In this document: one piece after another, positions 48,733 to 56,625 of the stretch | Layout of the letters: each line of letters starts with the position of its first letter | How positions within the stretch are numbered: the stretch's first letter is position 1 | DNA from: Streptomyces rimosus | Lineage (GTDB): Bacteria > Actinomycetota > Actinomycetes > Streptomycetales > Streptomycetaceae | Length of the DNA: 64,000 bases | Assembly (NCBI RefSeq): GCF_008704655.1 | Contig: NZ_CP023688.1 | Coordinates: 3,038,001 to 3,102,000 of the forward strand | Reading direction: 5' to 3' | Notes under the pieces: generated by a model | What the model saw: only the letters and a program-made list of their open reading frames with translations | Databases searched by the model: none | Told to the model about the DNA's origin: nothing | Translations under genes and position numbers: made by a program

Positions 48733-50124
48733 CTACCCGACGTCGAGGCGCAGCAGGTCCTCCTCCGTCTCGCGCCGGACGATGACCCGCCCCGCGCCGT
48801 CACGCACCGCGACCACCGGCGGCCGCAGCGCGTGGTTGTAGTTGCTCGCCATCGACCGGCAGTACGCGCCGGTCGCGGGCACCGCGAGCAGGTCGCCGGG
48901 CGCCACGTCGGCGGGCAGGAACGCGTCCCGTACGACGATGTCGCCGCTCTCGCAGTGCTTGCCGACCACACGGGACAGCATCGGCGGCGCGTCCGAGGCC
49001 CGCGAGGCCAGCGCCACGCTGTACTCGGCGTCGTAGAGGGCCGTACGGATGTTGTCGGACATACCGCCGTCGACGGAGACGTAGGTACGCAGCCCGTCCA
49101 GCTCCTTGACCGTGCCGACCTCGTACAGGGTGAACGCGGTGGGGCCGACGATGGCGCGGCCCGGCTCCACGGACAGCCGCGGCACGGCCAGCCCGGCCGC
49201 CGCGCACTCCCGCGTCACGATGTCCCCGAGCGCCTTCGCGATCTCGTGCGGCTCGCGCGGATCGTCGTCCGAGGTGTAGGCGATCCCGAGCCCGCCGCCC
49301 AGGTCGATCTCCGGCAGCTCCACTCCGTGCTCGTCCCGTACCTCGGTCAGCAGCTGCACCACGCGCCGCGCCGACACCTCGAAGCCGGCCATGTCGAAGA
49401 TCTGCGACCCGATGTGCGAGTGGATGCCGGTCAGCTCCAGCCCGTCCAGCTTCAGCACCCGCCGTACGGCCTCCGCGGCCTGCCCGCCGGCCAGCGCGAT
49501 CCCGAACTTCTGGTCCTCGTGCGCGGTCGCGATGAACTCGTGGGTGTGCGCCTCCACGCCCACCGTCACCCGGATCTGCACCCGCTGCCGCTTGCCCAGC
49601 CGGTCCGCGATGTGCGCGACCCGCACGATCTCCTGGAACGAATCCAGCACGATCCGCCCGACCCCGGCCTCCACGGCCCGGGTGATCTCATCGACGCTCT
49701 TGTTGTTGCCGTGCAGCGCGATCCGCTCGGCAGGCATCCCCGCCGCGAGCGCGGTGGCCAGCTCGCCGCCACTGCACACATCGAGATTCATGCCTTCCTC
49801 CGCCAGCCACCTCACCACGGCCCGCGAAAGAAACGCCTTACCGGCGTAGAAGACGTCCGCCCCCTCTCCGAAGGCGTCCTTCCAGGCCCGGCACCGCCCC
49901 CGGAAATCCTCCTCGTCCAGGAAGTACGCGGGCGTCCCGAACTCCTCGGCGAGCGCGGCGACATCGGCCCCGCCGACGGTGATCACACCGTCCTCGTTCC
50001 GGCGGACCGTACGGGCCCACACACGGGAATCGATGCTGTTCAGATCGGCGGGCGGAGCGGAGTAGTGCCCCTCGGGCAGGACGTCGCCGTGGCGGGGGCC
50101 TGCGGGATGTGCGGAACGGCTCAT
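48733..50124 (-). CDS. lysA: Diaminopimelate decarboxylase
   Basis: 463 residues from ATG 50124; the much longer open frame upstream is spurious. The PLP lysine is in [22 protein letters not shown]-type substrate residues appear as [17 protein letters not shown], with HIGSQIFD, the Gly-rich [10 protein letters not shown] and the C-terminal [10 protein letters not shown] (catalytic Cys of the partner subunit) also present. It makes lysine from meso-diaminopimelate. It lies between nrtL and hom on the same strand with gaps of 142 and 176 bp, so co-transcription is possible but not forced. Confidence 0.96.
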   Translation of the reverse strand: MSRSAHPAGPRHGDVLPEGHYSAPPADLNSIDSRVWARTVRRNEDGVITVGGADVAALAEEFGTPAYFLDEEDFRGRCRAWKDAFGEGADVFYAGKAFLSRAVVRWLAEEGMNLDVCSGGELATALAAGMPAERIALHGNNKSVDEITRAVEAGVGRIVLDSFQEIVRVAHIADRLGKRQRVQIRVTVGVEAHTHEFIATAHEDQKFGIALAGGQAAEAVRRVLKLDGLELTGIHSHIGSQIFDMAGFEVSARRVVQLLTEVRDEHGVELPEIDLGGGLGIAYTSDDDPREPHEIAKALGDIVTRECAAAGLAVPRLSVEPGRAIVGPTAFTLYEVGTVKELDGLRTYVSVDGGMSDNIRTALYDAEYSVALASRASDAPPMLSRVVGKHCESGDIVVRDAFLPADVAPGDLLAVPATGAYCRSMASNYNHALRPPVVAVRDGAGRVIVRRETEEDLLRLDVG

Positions 50125-50266
50125 GGCGTGGGAATTCCCCTCGGAAGTGCTGCGACCTGGTCGGTACGTCGACCGGCGGGCCGGCTGCCGGACGTCCTTG
50201 TCGGGCAACGGCCGCCGGTCTCCGGCTGCCTTGGTTCGGGCTTGCCTGCCAGTGTTCGGACCAGGT

Positions 50267-51289
50267 CTAAAGACGATCGGGCGTGGAGATGCCGAGCAGG
50301 TGAAGGCCGTTGGCGAGCACCGTTCCGGCGGCTTCGGCGAGAGCCAGCCGGCCACGGTGCACGGCCGAGGGTTTCTCCTCACCGACAGGCAGCGGCGGAC
50401 ACACGTCGTGACATCGCAGCCAGGCGTCGGCGGTGACCTCCAGATGCCGCGCGACCCGGTCGGGCGCCCGGTGCCGGGCGGCGGCCTCGATGGTGGCGGG
50501 ATACTCGGCGATGGCGGCGAAAAGCTCGCGGAGGGCCTGGCCCTGAGCCTCCGTCTCCCCCACTTCCCGTATGTCTGCGGGCTCGGCATCGAACCCCAGC
50601 TCACGGGCGTTACGCGTCATGGCACACGTACGGGCGTACGCGTACTGCACCCGGAAACGGGCATTGCTCTCCCGCTGCACGGGCCGGTCGGGAAGGCGTA
50701 CGGCGTCACCTTGAGCGGTATGGAGCAGGACCCAGCGAGCCTCATCGGCGCCGAGACGGGCGACCAGGAGCGGCCATGCCTCGACGACCTCCCTTGTGCG
50801 GACCGTTTCCCCACCCGGCTTAGTCGCCACGCCCCCCGCAGGGAGAATCTTCTCCAGCGCCTCGGCCGTCACAGCAGCGCGCACCCCTGCACCTTCCACC
50901 GCCGCGCGGAATTCCACCCGCCCCCGGCCGCCGGCATTCCCGTACGCCGGTCCCTGCGCCAGCACACTCCGTACGAGCCCGGCCCGAGCCCCACCCGTCA
51001 ACGTCACATTCAAAAACCCGGCCCCGGCAATGTCCACACGGGCGACCCCGGGCACCCCCACCAACCGCTTACGCAGCATTCCGGCCACCTCAAGCGGCGA
51101 CCGCCCGGCCTGCTTGGCCATCTGCATCGCAACACCACAAGCGAAATCAACCCCGCCGTCGGCGCTCCTGCTGTCTCCACCCGGCACACGCACCACAACC
51201 CGCTCCGGCACGGTCACGGAGAGTTCCCCGTCCTCAACAGCACCACGCACGGAACAGATCACGGCGCGGGAGAACTCAGCGGGGGTCAC
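50267..51289 (-). CDS. nrtL: ArgS-related anticodon-binding protein NrtL
   Basis: 340 residues. It keeps the N-terminal additional domain of arginyl-tRNA synthetase ([20 protein letters not shown], about 50-100) and the C-terminal DALR anticodon-binding helices ([20 protein letters not shown]; the end [20 protein letters not shown]). The whole catalytic domain with HIGH and KMSK is missing. It cannot charge tRNA by itself; a tRNA-binding or regulatory role is inferred. GTG 51289 is preferred because homology starts there and a leaderless -10 sits in front. It is upstream of lysA, and a tRNA-Arg gene lies 1.4 kb away. Confidence 0.85.
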   Translation of the reverse strand: MTPAEFSRAVICSVRGAVEDGELSVTVPERVVVRVPGGDSRSADGGVDFACGVAMQMAKQAGRSPLEVAGMLRKRLVGVPGVARVDIAGAGFLNVTLTGGARAGLVRSVLAQGPAYGNAGGRGRVEFRAAVEGAGVRAAVTAEALEKILPAGGVATKPGGETVRTREVVEAWPLLVARLGADEARWVLLHTAQGDAVRLPDRPVQRESNARFRVQYAYARTCAMTRNARELGFDAEPADIREVGETEAQGQALRELFAAIAEYPATIEAAARHRAPDRVARHLEVTADAWLRCHDVCPPLPVGEEKPSAVHRGRLALAEAAGTVLANGLHLLGISTPDRL

Positions 51290-51301
51290 GCCCCCAGCGT
51301 A
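51289..51301 (-). promoter_or_regulatory. Candidate leaderless promoter of nrtL
   Basis: Minus-strand TACGCT (51301 to 51296) ends 6 bp before GTG 51289, with no ribosome site between. Confidence 0.45.
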
Positions 51302-51936
51302 TGGGAAACACCACCCTCGACCGCCAACCGGTTTCATCCATCGGACGTGGGGGGCTTGGGGGGTGGGGGTGCTTTGGGTGCTGGGGGGAGGGGGTAGGGC
51401 GTGGGGCGCGGGGGGTGGGGATCACCGGGCGGGGCGTGGGGCGCAGGTATGGGGTCGACGCACAGGGTGTGGTGGGCGCCGGGGGGCGTGGGGATGACCG
51501 GGCAGGGCGCGGGGGCGTAGGTGGGGGGCGCCGCGCAGGGTCGCAGGTATGCGGGCGAGGGGTGTGGGGGCCGCCGGGTAGGGCGTGGGGATCACCGGGC
51601 AGGGCATCGGGCGCAGGCGCGGGGGTCGGCCGTGCAGGGTGTGGGGGCCGCCGGGCGAAGCCGTACCGGTCGCCGGACGCCTGAAGCGGGCCGACGAGCG
51701 GGCCAGGTTCTACCGGTTCACCGAACACCTACGGGGCGCCGACCACCGGGCCAGGCGGCACCGGCCGCCGGACGCCCAAGGCGGGCCGACCACCGGGCAA
51801 GGCCGCACCGACCTATGCCCCACCCGGCACCCGCCCCAAACCCACCCGACTCATCCCCCTTACCGCCCTCCACCACCCACCCCGAAACACTCCCCCGCTG
51901 CCTCTCACCCACCCGCCGCACTCCCCTTACTGCCCC
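51290..51936. repeat. 647-bp gene-free stretch of decayed G-rich repeats
   Basis: GGGGATSACCGGGCRGGGC recurs at 51417, 51490 and 51587. A CGCAGGTATG unit recurs at 51443 and 51542, and GTGTGGGGGCCGCCGGG at about 51562 and 51639. The plus strand is G-rich to about 51670 and then turns C-rich. The first 90 bases (from about 51345) hold many runs of three or more G and could form quadruplexes. No protein-like frame is credible. Confidence 0.65.
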
Positions 51937-52473
51937 TCATCCAGCCGGCCGCACCGCGGCCTCCGGCCCCCCTTCGACATCTCCCACCTTTCCCGCCTCC
52001 CCCATCTCCCCAACCTCCCCCTCGGGCCGTCCAGCCTCACCCCCAGCCGCCCCCTCGCCCTCCATCTCCCCCGCCGACCCCTCCACCCCGTCACACCTTC
52101 CACGGCTCATCAGCCGCCGCACCATACGCACCAGATCCATCGGCTCGAACGGCTTGGCCAGAAACGCGTCCACCCCCACCGCCTGCCCGCTCTCCACCTC
52201 CGCCTGCGTACAGGCACTCACGATGGCGACGGGTATCCCCCGCGTCCGCGGATCGGCCCGCAGCCGAGCCGCCGTCTGCAGCCCGTCGAGCCGGGGCATC
52301 ACCACATCGAGCGTCACCACATCCGGAGCGACCCGATGCACGATCTCCAGGCACTCGGCACCATCGGCCGCGGTCACGACCTCGAAGCCCTCAAGCTCCA
52401 GGTTGACCCTGATCAACTGCCGGATGACCTTGTTGTCGTCGACGACAAGGACCCGGCCGGACAAGCCAGGCAC
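51937..52473 (-). CDS. Response regulator, receiver domain with acidic tail
   Basis: 178 residues. The CheY-like receiver occupies residues 1-125: RVLVVDDNKVIRQLI, VVTLDVVMPRLDG with the phosphoacceptor Asp, AIVSACTQ with the switch residue, and DAFLAKPFEPMDLV with the Lys. There is no DNA-binding domain. The last 50 residues are Glu/Gly/Ala-rich and disordered, so it acts by protein contact or phosphotransfer. No kinase gene is adjacent. The start is GTG 52473. AAGG sits only 1 nt before it, too close for normal use, and a -10 at the right distance favours a leaderless transcript. Confidence 0.88.
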   Translation of the reverse strand: MPGLSGRVLVVDDNKVIRQLIRVNLELEGFEVVTAADGAECLEIVHRVAPDVVTLDVVMPRLDGLQTAARLRADPRTRGIPVAIVSACTQAEVESGQAVGVDAFLAKPFEPMDLVRMVRRLMSRGRCDGVEGSAGEMEGEGAAGGEAGRPEGEVGEMGEAGKVGDVEGGPEAAVRPAG

Positions 52474-52485
52474 ACCTTGAGACTA
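52473..52485 (-). promoter_or_regulatory. Candidate leaderless promoter of the response regulator
   Basis: Minus-strand TAGTCT (52485 to 52480) ends 6 bp before GTG 52473. Confidence 0.4.
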
Positions 52486-52616
52486 GGCGCGCGCCTCCGG
52501 CTGCGTCCGGGTTTTCCCCACTTCCGCCCCGTCCGAGGGACCTTCCCCCGACCCCCACTCACCCCACCCCCACATGCGCTACTCCAACCCGTTCATGAAC
52601 ACCCCTCCGAAGCTGG

Positions 52617-52622
52617 TAGTGT
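52617..52622 (+). promoter_or_regulatory. Candidate -10 element of the tRNA-Arg gene
   Basis: TAGTGT lies 31 bp before the mature tRNA start, and ATGAAC, 16 bp further upstream, is a weak -35. Confidence 0.4.
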
Positions 52623-52653
52623 TCTACCCGTCGCCGCGAACAACGGCCGACAC

Positions 52654-52725
52654 GCCCCCGTAGCTCAGGGGATAGAGCAACGGCCTCCGGAGCCGTGTGC
52701 GCAGGTTCGAATCCTGCCGGGGGCA
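52654..52725 (+). tRNA. tRNA-Arg (anticodon CCG)
   Basis: A full cloverleaf can be drawn: acceptor GCCCCCG/CGGGGGC, D stem GCTC/GAGC, anticodon stem ACGGC/GCCGT with loop CTCCGGA (anticodon CCG), and T stem GCAGG/CCTGC with loop TTCGAAT. CCA is not encoded. It decodes CGG. A terminator follows, and the low-GC accessory stretch begins directly downstream. Confidence 0.96.
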
Positions 52726-52743
52726 CCTTGTACGAGGTGCCTA

Positions 52744-52783
52744 AAGACCCCATCATCAGCGGAGAAGCTGAGGGTGGGGTCTT
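52744..52783 (+). terminator. Terminator after tRNA-Arg
   Basis: AAGACCCC (52744-52751) pairs with GGGGTCTT (52776-52783), and the inner bases AT..GGGT extend the stem partly. The last arm supplies a short T stretch. Confidence 0.65.
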
Positions 52784-52971
52784 AGTCCATGCGTGGAACA
52801 TGTCACGCCGCAGGACGTACTGGCGGCGGTGCGCTGCAGTTTCCTGCGTCTCTACCTAGCGTGCGGAGAGCAGCGGTGCTAGGACATGCCGACTCAACGC
52901 CCTTCGGGATTGGCTTCAACCGTCTTCCGCGTCGACGCCGGCCCCAGACCCCGCAGTCGAGGGCCCGAAGG

Positions 52972-53760
52972 TTACTCTCCATCAGGACTGATGTGTTCGG
53001 CAACGGCGCTTATCTCCTTAACCAAGCTTTCGCCGGCCGTGATCGCACCCTGAAAGACGGGAGCAGCTTGGTTGAATACCACACATGCCGCGATCAGTCC
53101 CAGGAATGCCTTCTTCCAGCGACTGGCGTTGCCAGGTTCCACGTTCACCAACGTCGCCCCGGCCTGAGTCAGCGACCCAATCACGGCACTTGCTTCTTCA
53201 GCCACTCTGGCCGTCCCGAACAGGTCGGAGTTTTCAATGAGCCAGATCAAATGGCGGATTTGAGACACCAACGCATCCCGGACAGGTCCGTTTATTTCTG
53301 AGTCTTCCATTGCGGTGAGCAGGTCGACCCACTCATTGCACTGCCGGGACATCTCCTCGAGGTTAGTAGCCCTCGGCGCCGCTCCCGACCCCACGAGGTG
53401 CCCCGAGATCAGATCAGCTGCGGATTCGAGATGATCCAACTTGTCCTCATTGAACATGATGGCAGGCGCGCGAGTGCCATCGTTCCAGTTATGGAGGGGC
53501 TGCATTACCGCCCCCCACCAATCCGCCACATGACGTTCGTAGCGTAGGCGCGACCTCTCGGGCAGAGAACTTATCTGCCGGATCGTCATTTGCAGAAGGA
53601 CAGTAACCTCTGCGTGGCGTCGTACGAAGTCACCGCTGTTCCATTCGGCATCTAGCACTTTGCACCAAGCGGCGCCAAGCGACGACTCACCTGAGTTCCG
53701 AACACTTTGCAAAAGGGTGTGCAGGCGGTGTGCTGCCGTGTTCTCATTGGAAATACTCAT
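52972..53760 (-). CDS. Unrecognised protein with hydrophobic C-terminal segment
   Basis: 262 residues, no family recognised. The first 200 are soluble and helical in character. Near residue 215 WKKAFLGLIAACVVFNQAAP begins a hydrophobic stretch, and AITAGESLVKEISAVAEHIS follows, so a membrane-associating tail is possible. Codon use is far less GC-biased than in the core genes, and the gene lies next to a tRNA: signs of transfer. It is divergent from the DUF262 gene by 188 bp. A TAGCGT -10 (53781 to 53776) and GGTGGGG before the ATG could serve it. Association with the DUF262 gene is inferred from position only. Confidence 0.7.
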   Translation of the reverse strand: MSISNENTAAHRLHTLLQSVRNSGESSLGAAWCKVLDAEWNSGDFVRRHAEVTVLLQMTIRQISSLPERSRLRYERHVADWWGAVMQPLHNWNDGTRAPAIMFNEDKLDHLESAADLISGHLVGSGAAPRATNLEEMSRQCNEWVDLLTAMEDSEINGPVRDALVSQIRHLIWLIENSDLFGTARVAEEASAVIGSLTQAGATLVNVEPGNASRWKKAFLGLIAACVVFNQAAPVFQGAITAGESLVKEISAVAEHISPDGE

Positions 53761-53886
53761 ACCCCACCACTCGTCACGCTACTCCGTACCAGAACTGACG
53801 TCTGAAGGTACCAGCCGCGCCGGCTTCGACACCCGCCCAGGTCGGACAGAGCTACCGAGCCTGCGCCTCGTCGTGCCCTCGACCGC

Positions 53887-53916
53887 AAGACACCTACTGG
53901 AAGCCGACGGTAGGAT
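53887..53916 (+). promoter_or_regulatory. Candidate promoter of the DUF262 gene
   Basis: AAGACA (53887-53892), 18 bp, TAGGAT (53911-53916). It would give a short leader containing GGAGG, 8 nt before ATG 53949. Confidence 0.45.
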
Positions 53917-53948
53917 CAACCTCCCCTAGGGCGACGGAGGTTCTTCGG

Positions 53949-55706
53949 ATGGCCATCATCAAACAGGCTCAGCGTCAGACTCTCGGGCAGCTGATCGGTG
54001 CCAACAATCCCGTGGTGACAGTGCCTGATGACAGTCAACGCCAGTACGCCTGGACGAAGAAGGAGGTTGACGTTTTCTGGTCCGACATTGAGAAGTTCAA
54101 GGAAGGCCGAGAAAACGGGCGGGAGTCGTCGTCTGAGTACTTCATCGGTCCCATAGTTACGATCACGGCAGACTCGGTGCAGGCCCGCTCGCTGCTTGAT
54201 GGTCAGCAACGGCTGACCACATCGACCATCCTGATCGCCGCCATCCGAGACATTCTTTGGGGAATGAGATCTGCGGAAGGGGTATCGAGCGCTAACAACA
54301 TCCAGCGGGATTATATTGCCCGAAAGTCTGGCCGCAAGGACCCCATGGAATACTTCCTGGTCCTATCGTTGTTTGATCGCGACTTCTTCCGAGACAACAT
54401 ACAGGACTGGAGCGAGATTACAGGGGAATGCCCTAGGCTTGAAAAGCCTACGCGTCCTTCACATAAACTCATCTTGGACGCCTACAGCAATTTTCGTCAG
54501 AAAATCACCAATCGCCTACGAGCGCACCCCGACGCCGAAGCGCGTTTGGATTACCTAGACTCGTTGCGGGAATGCTTGATCAATGGTCTGGTGTTCGTGG
54601 AGATCCAGACACCCTCATCTAGCGACGCAAACGAGGTGTTCGAAACAATCAACTCGAGAGGGAAAGACCTTTCCACTGTAGACCTTGTTCGCAACTTCCT
54701 GATGGAGAAAAGCATAAGCGATCACGAGAAGTCGCGGGTGAATGATGCCTGGCGATCACTTCTCGATGGGTTCGACCGGCGCGAGGAGATCGAAAAATTT
54801 CTGCGTCATTTCTGGGTCTCGAAGCATGGCGACGTCAAGTCACATAGTCTATATTCAATCATCAGGAAGAACCTGAGCGATCGCTTCGACGAGCGGCCCC
54901 AGCAATATGGAGTTGGGGCATTTTCCGCCGACCTGGAGGGGGCAGCAGGGCGGTACGCCGAACTCATCACGGGCAACACCGGCGACAGCAACTTCGACGC
55001 CTCGCTCGGCGAGGTAAAGGCTATGAACGCCGACGCCCTTTATCCGCTACTACTCTCCGCCTCCGGGTATCACAAGTACGCCGACCTGCAGACCCTTCTT
55101 GATGCCTCCATCAGCTACTACGTGCGCTGGACAGTAGTGGGGCGACGCGAGTCGACTCTACTGGAGGAGAACCTATTTAGCATAGCCAAGGAAATGTCTA
55201 AGGGTGGCACGATTGAAGAGGCGGTACAGAAAATCCTGGGGTGGATTCCGGACGATGAGACGTTCGCGGCAGATTTCAGAGATGCCGTAGCACCGAAGCA
55301 GTCACAAGCTCGCTACCTCCTTGCCAAGATTGAGCAGCATTTGCGACTTGAGGCCGAGGTGCACGAAGAGGTAGTTCTAGGCGACGGTAAAGTGTATGTC
55401 GAAAACATCTACCCCCAAAAGCCCGCAGGAGAGTTGCGCCTAGAAGACCACGACACATGGGTCAGCCGACTGGGCAATCTCACTCTTCTGGCCGGTAAGA
55501 AGAATCAGACTATATCCTCGCGTTCATTGCCGGAGAAGAAGCATCTCTACTCCGGCTCGGCTTTGCTGGTTTCGTCCCGCACGAATGTCGAGGACTTGTG
55601 GGACGAGGAAAGTAACAGGTGGCGCGTTGAAGGCATCGAGGCACGTCAACAGCTGATGGCGAAGATCGCACTCAACGTCTGGCCGAGTGGCGCCCGTTGG
55701 GCGTGA
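53949..55706 (+). CDS. DUF262/DUF1524 protein, GmrSD-type restriction-like
   Basis: 585 residues. The N-terminal ParB-like DUF262 domain has VPDDSQRQYAWTKKEVDVFW, then SLLDGQQRLTTSTILIAAIR and VFETINSRGKDLSTVDLVRN, the standard GmrS motifs. The C-terminal part matches DUF1524 (GmrD, His-Me/HNH): LGNLTLLAGKKNQTISSRSL and KKHLYSGS are intact, but the expected xEHIxPQ reads VENIYPQ, Asn (AAC) where the catalytic His belongs. GmrSD enzymes are NTP-dependent type IV nucleases against modified phage DNA. Low-GC codon use and position after a tRNA suggest a transferred defence gene; the Asn may have inactivated it. Confidence 0.85.
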   Translation: MAIIKQAQRQTLGQLIGANNPVVTVPDDSQRQYAWTKKEVDVFWSDIEKFKEGRENGRESSSEYFIGPIVTITADSVQARSLLDGQQRLTTSTILIAAIRDILWGMRSAEGVSSANNIQRDYIARKSGRKDPMEYFLVLSLFDRDFFRDNIQDWSEITGECPRLEKPTRPSHKLILDAYSNFRQKITNRLRAHPDAEARLDYLDSLRECLINGLVFVEIQTPSSSDANEVFETINSRGKDLSTVDLVRNFLMEKSISDHEKSRVNDAWRSLLDGFDRREEIEKFLRHFWVSKHGDVKSHSLYSIIRKNLSDRFDERPQQYGVGAFSADLEGAAGRYAELITGNTGDSNFDASLGEVKAMNADALYPLLLSASGYHKYADLQTLLDASISYYVRWTVVGRRESTLLEENLFSIAKEMSKGGTIEEAVQKILGWIPDDETFAADFRDAVAPKQSQARYLLAKIEQHLRLEAEVHEEVVLGDGKVYVENIYPQKPAGELRLEDHDTWVSRLGNLTLLAGKKNQTISSRSLPEKKHLYSGSALLVSSRTNVEDLWDEESNRWRVEGIEARQQLMAKIALNVWPSGARWA

Positions 55707-55744
55707 AGGCATCAAGTGCACGGACACGCTACTCCTCGTCCACG

Positions 55745-55849
55745 CTACGTCACGGGTGCACTGCCATGCGCTGGAATCCTGATGGCCAGGTCGCGCGATA
55801 GATCATGCTTGGTGATGCGTGCTGAGGCGCCATAGAGTGTGATACTCAC
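55745..55849 (-). CDS. Possible 34-residue small ORF
   Basis: GTG 55849 to TAG 55745 encodes a peptide beginning VSITLYGASARITKHDLSRD. GAGGG lies 4 nt upstream but inside the 3' arm of a perfect hairpin. The opening resembles the T(V/I)TVYGAS start of small Streptomyces proteins as I recall them, but the rest diverges, so this may be a decayed copy. Very uncertain. Confidence 0.2.
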   Translation of the reverse strand: MSITLYGASARITKHDLSRDLAIRIPAHGSAPVT

Positions 55850-55851
55850 CG

Positions 55852-55891
55852 ATCCCTCTGACCAGGTGTTCGCGCATCAGGTCAGAGGGAT
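55852..55891. repeat. Perfect 12-bp inverted repeat
   Basis: ATCCCTCTGACC (55852-55863) and GGTCAGAGGGAT (55880-55891) are exact complements with a 16-nt loop. On the minus strand the second arm contains the ribosome site of the possible small ORF. Confidence 0.75.
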
Positions 55892-56013
55892 GCCACGATG
55901 GCCAACTAGGTGCCACTGAACAATATTGAGTCCCCCGAGCTCGATTCGAGATGCTCCCTGGGCAATCATGCGAGCGCCCAAACACAGAGTGGCAGAGGTG
56001 GCTTCGACATCAG

Positions 56014-56490
56014 TCACCCCCTGGTGGGCACCCGGTCCGACGCCGGCCAGACATACGGCAGCCCTGACGGAACATCCGGAAAATACGTCCGATAATGCTC
56101 CGGATCCTTGGTCACCAGCGCTGACTGATGGCTCCGATGGAACTCCGCCTCCCCCAGCCAATTGGGCAATTCCCCGGCGTCCGAGAGCTCCGTGTACGAG
56201 CGGATGGAGGCCCGTGGGCGGTATGAGGCGAAGTCCGTGGCCAGTGTGGTGGCGCAGGTGTCCCGGCGTCCCGCCTCCGTCCACTGCCGGCACATTTCCA
56301 GGCCGTAGCGGACGAGTGCCTCCTCGTAGCCCTGCCACATGCGGACGGCCGGGTGGTGGCGCCAGCCGTAGTCCGGGACGGTGAGGCCGCGGAGGACCTG
56401 GAGGGTTTCCACCCGTTGCTTGCCCAGGCGGCGGACGTCGAGGACGGCGGCGGAGGCCGCGAAGTCGGGGTACGGAAGGAAGGTCTGCAT
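56014..56490 (-). CDS. MSMEG_6728 family protein (pyrimidine-dimer glycosylase-like)
   Basis: 158 residues. I recognise the MSMEG_6728-type family from MQTFLPYPDFAASAAVLDVRRLGKQRVETLQVLRGL and HPAVRMWQGYEEALVRYGLEM; the end reads YRTYFPDVPSGLPYVWP. The family is related to phage T4 endonuclease V-type pyrimidine dimer glycosylases, and the N-terminal MQTF..., Arg-Lys-Gln and Tyr positions are consistent, but activity is not shown. High-GC codon use marks it as ordinary genome content. The long frames running through it on the same strand are shadows. Confidence 0.82.
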   Translation of the reverse strand: MQTFLPYPDFAASAAVLDVRRLGKQRVETLQVLRGLTVPDYGWRHHPAVRMWQGYEEALVRYGLEMCRQWTEAGRRDTCATTLATDFASYRPRASIRSYTELSDAGELPNWLGEAEFHRSHQSALVTKDPEHYRTYFPDVPSGLPYVWPASDRVPTRG

Positions 56491-56533
56491 GGGGACAGGT
56501 GTATGTCCTCGCGGCTGCCTTCCGTGGGATCGG

Positions 56534-56576
56534 CGGGGCCCGCTACGTCATCCGGGCGAGGGCGTAGCGGGCCCCG
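56534..56576. terminator. Terminator after the NRPS gene, perfect 14-bp inverted repeat
   Basis: CGGGGCCCGCTACG (56534-56547) and CGTAGCGGGCCCCG (56563-56576) are exact complements with a 15-nt loop, 50 bp downstream of the NRPS stop and upstream of the MSMEG_6728 start. Confidence 0.75.
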
Positions 56577-56620
56577 TGCTTCCGACCGTTCGAGCGGGCC
56601 CCGTTCTTCCGGCCGTTCCA
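56567..56620. repeat. 27-bp tandem duplication
   Basis: Two copies of a unit starting GCGGGCCCCGT, at 56567 and 56594, match at 24 of 27 positions. The first overlaps the terminator arm. Confidence 0.7.
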
Positions 56621-56625
56621 GCTGT

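Larger units (their letters stand above)
55707..56013. other. 307-bp gap after the DUF262 gene
   Basis: No certain gene. It contains a perfect 12-bp inverted repeat (55852-55891) next to a possible 34-codon ORF on the minus strand. The remainder has mixed base composition and looks like a remnant; no integrase or transposase fragment could be recognised. Confidence 0.5.

Noticed and set aside
50125..50604. In-frame N-terminal extension of LysA up to 50604
   Set aside because: It overlaps the nrtL gene on the same strand in another frame, and LysA homology begins at ATG 50124.
52714..56013. Second copy of the tRNA-Arg 3' end as an attachment site
   Set aside because: I searched by eye for the T-arm and acceptor sequence downstream and found none within the window.
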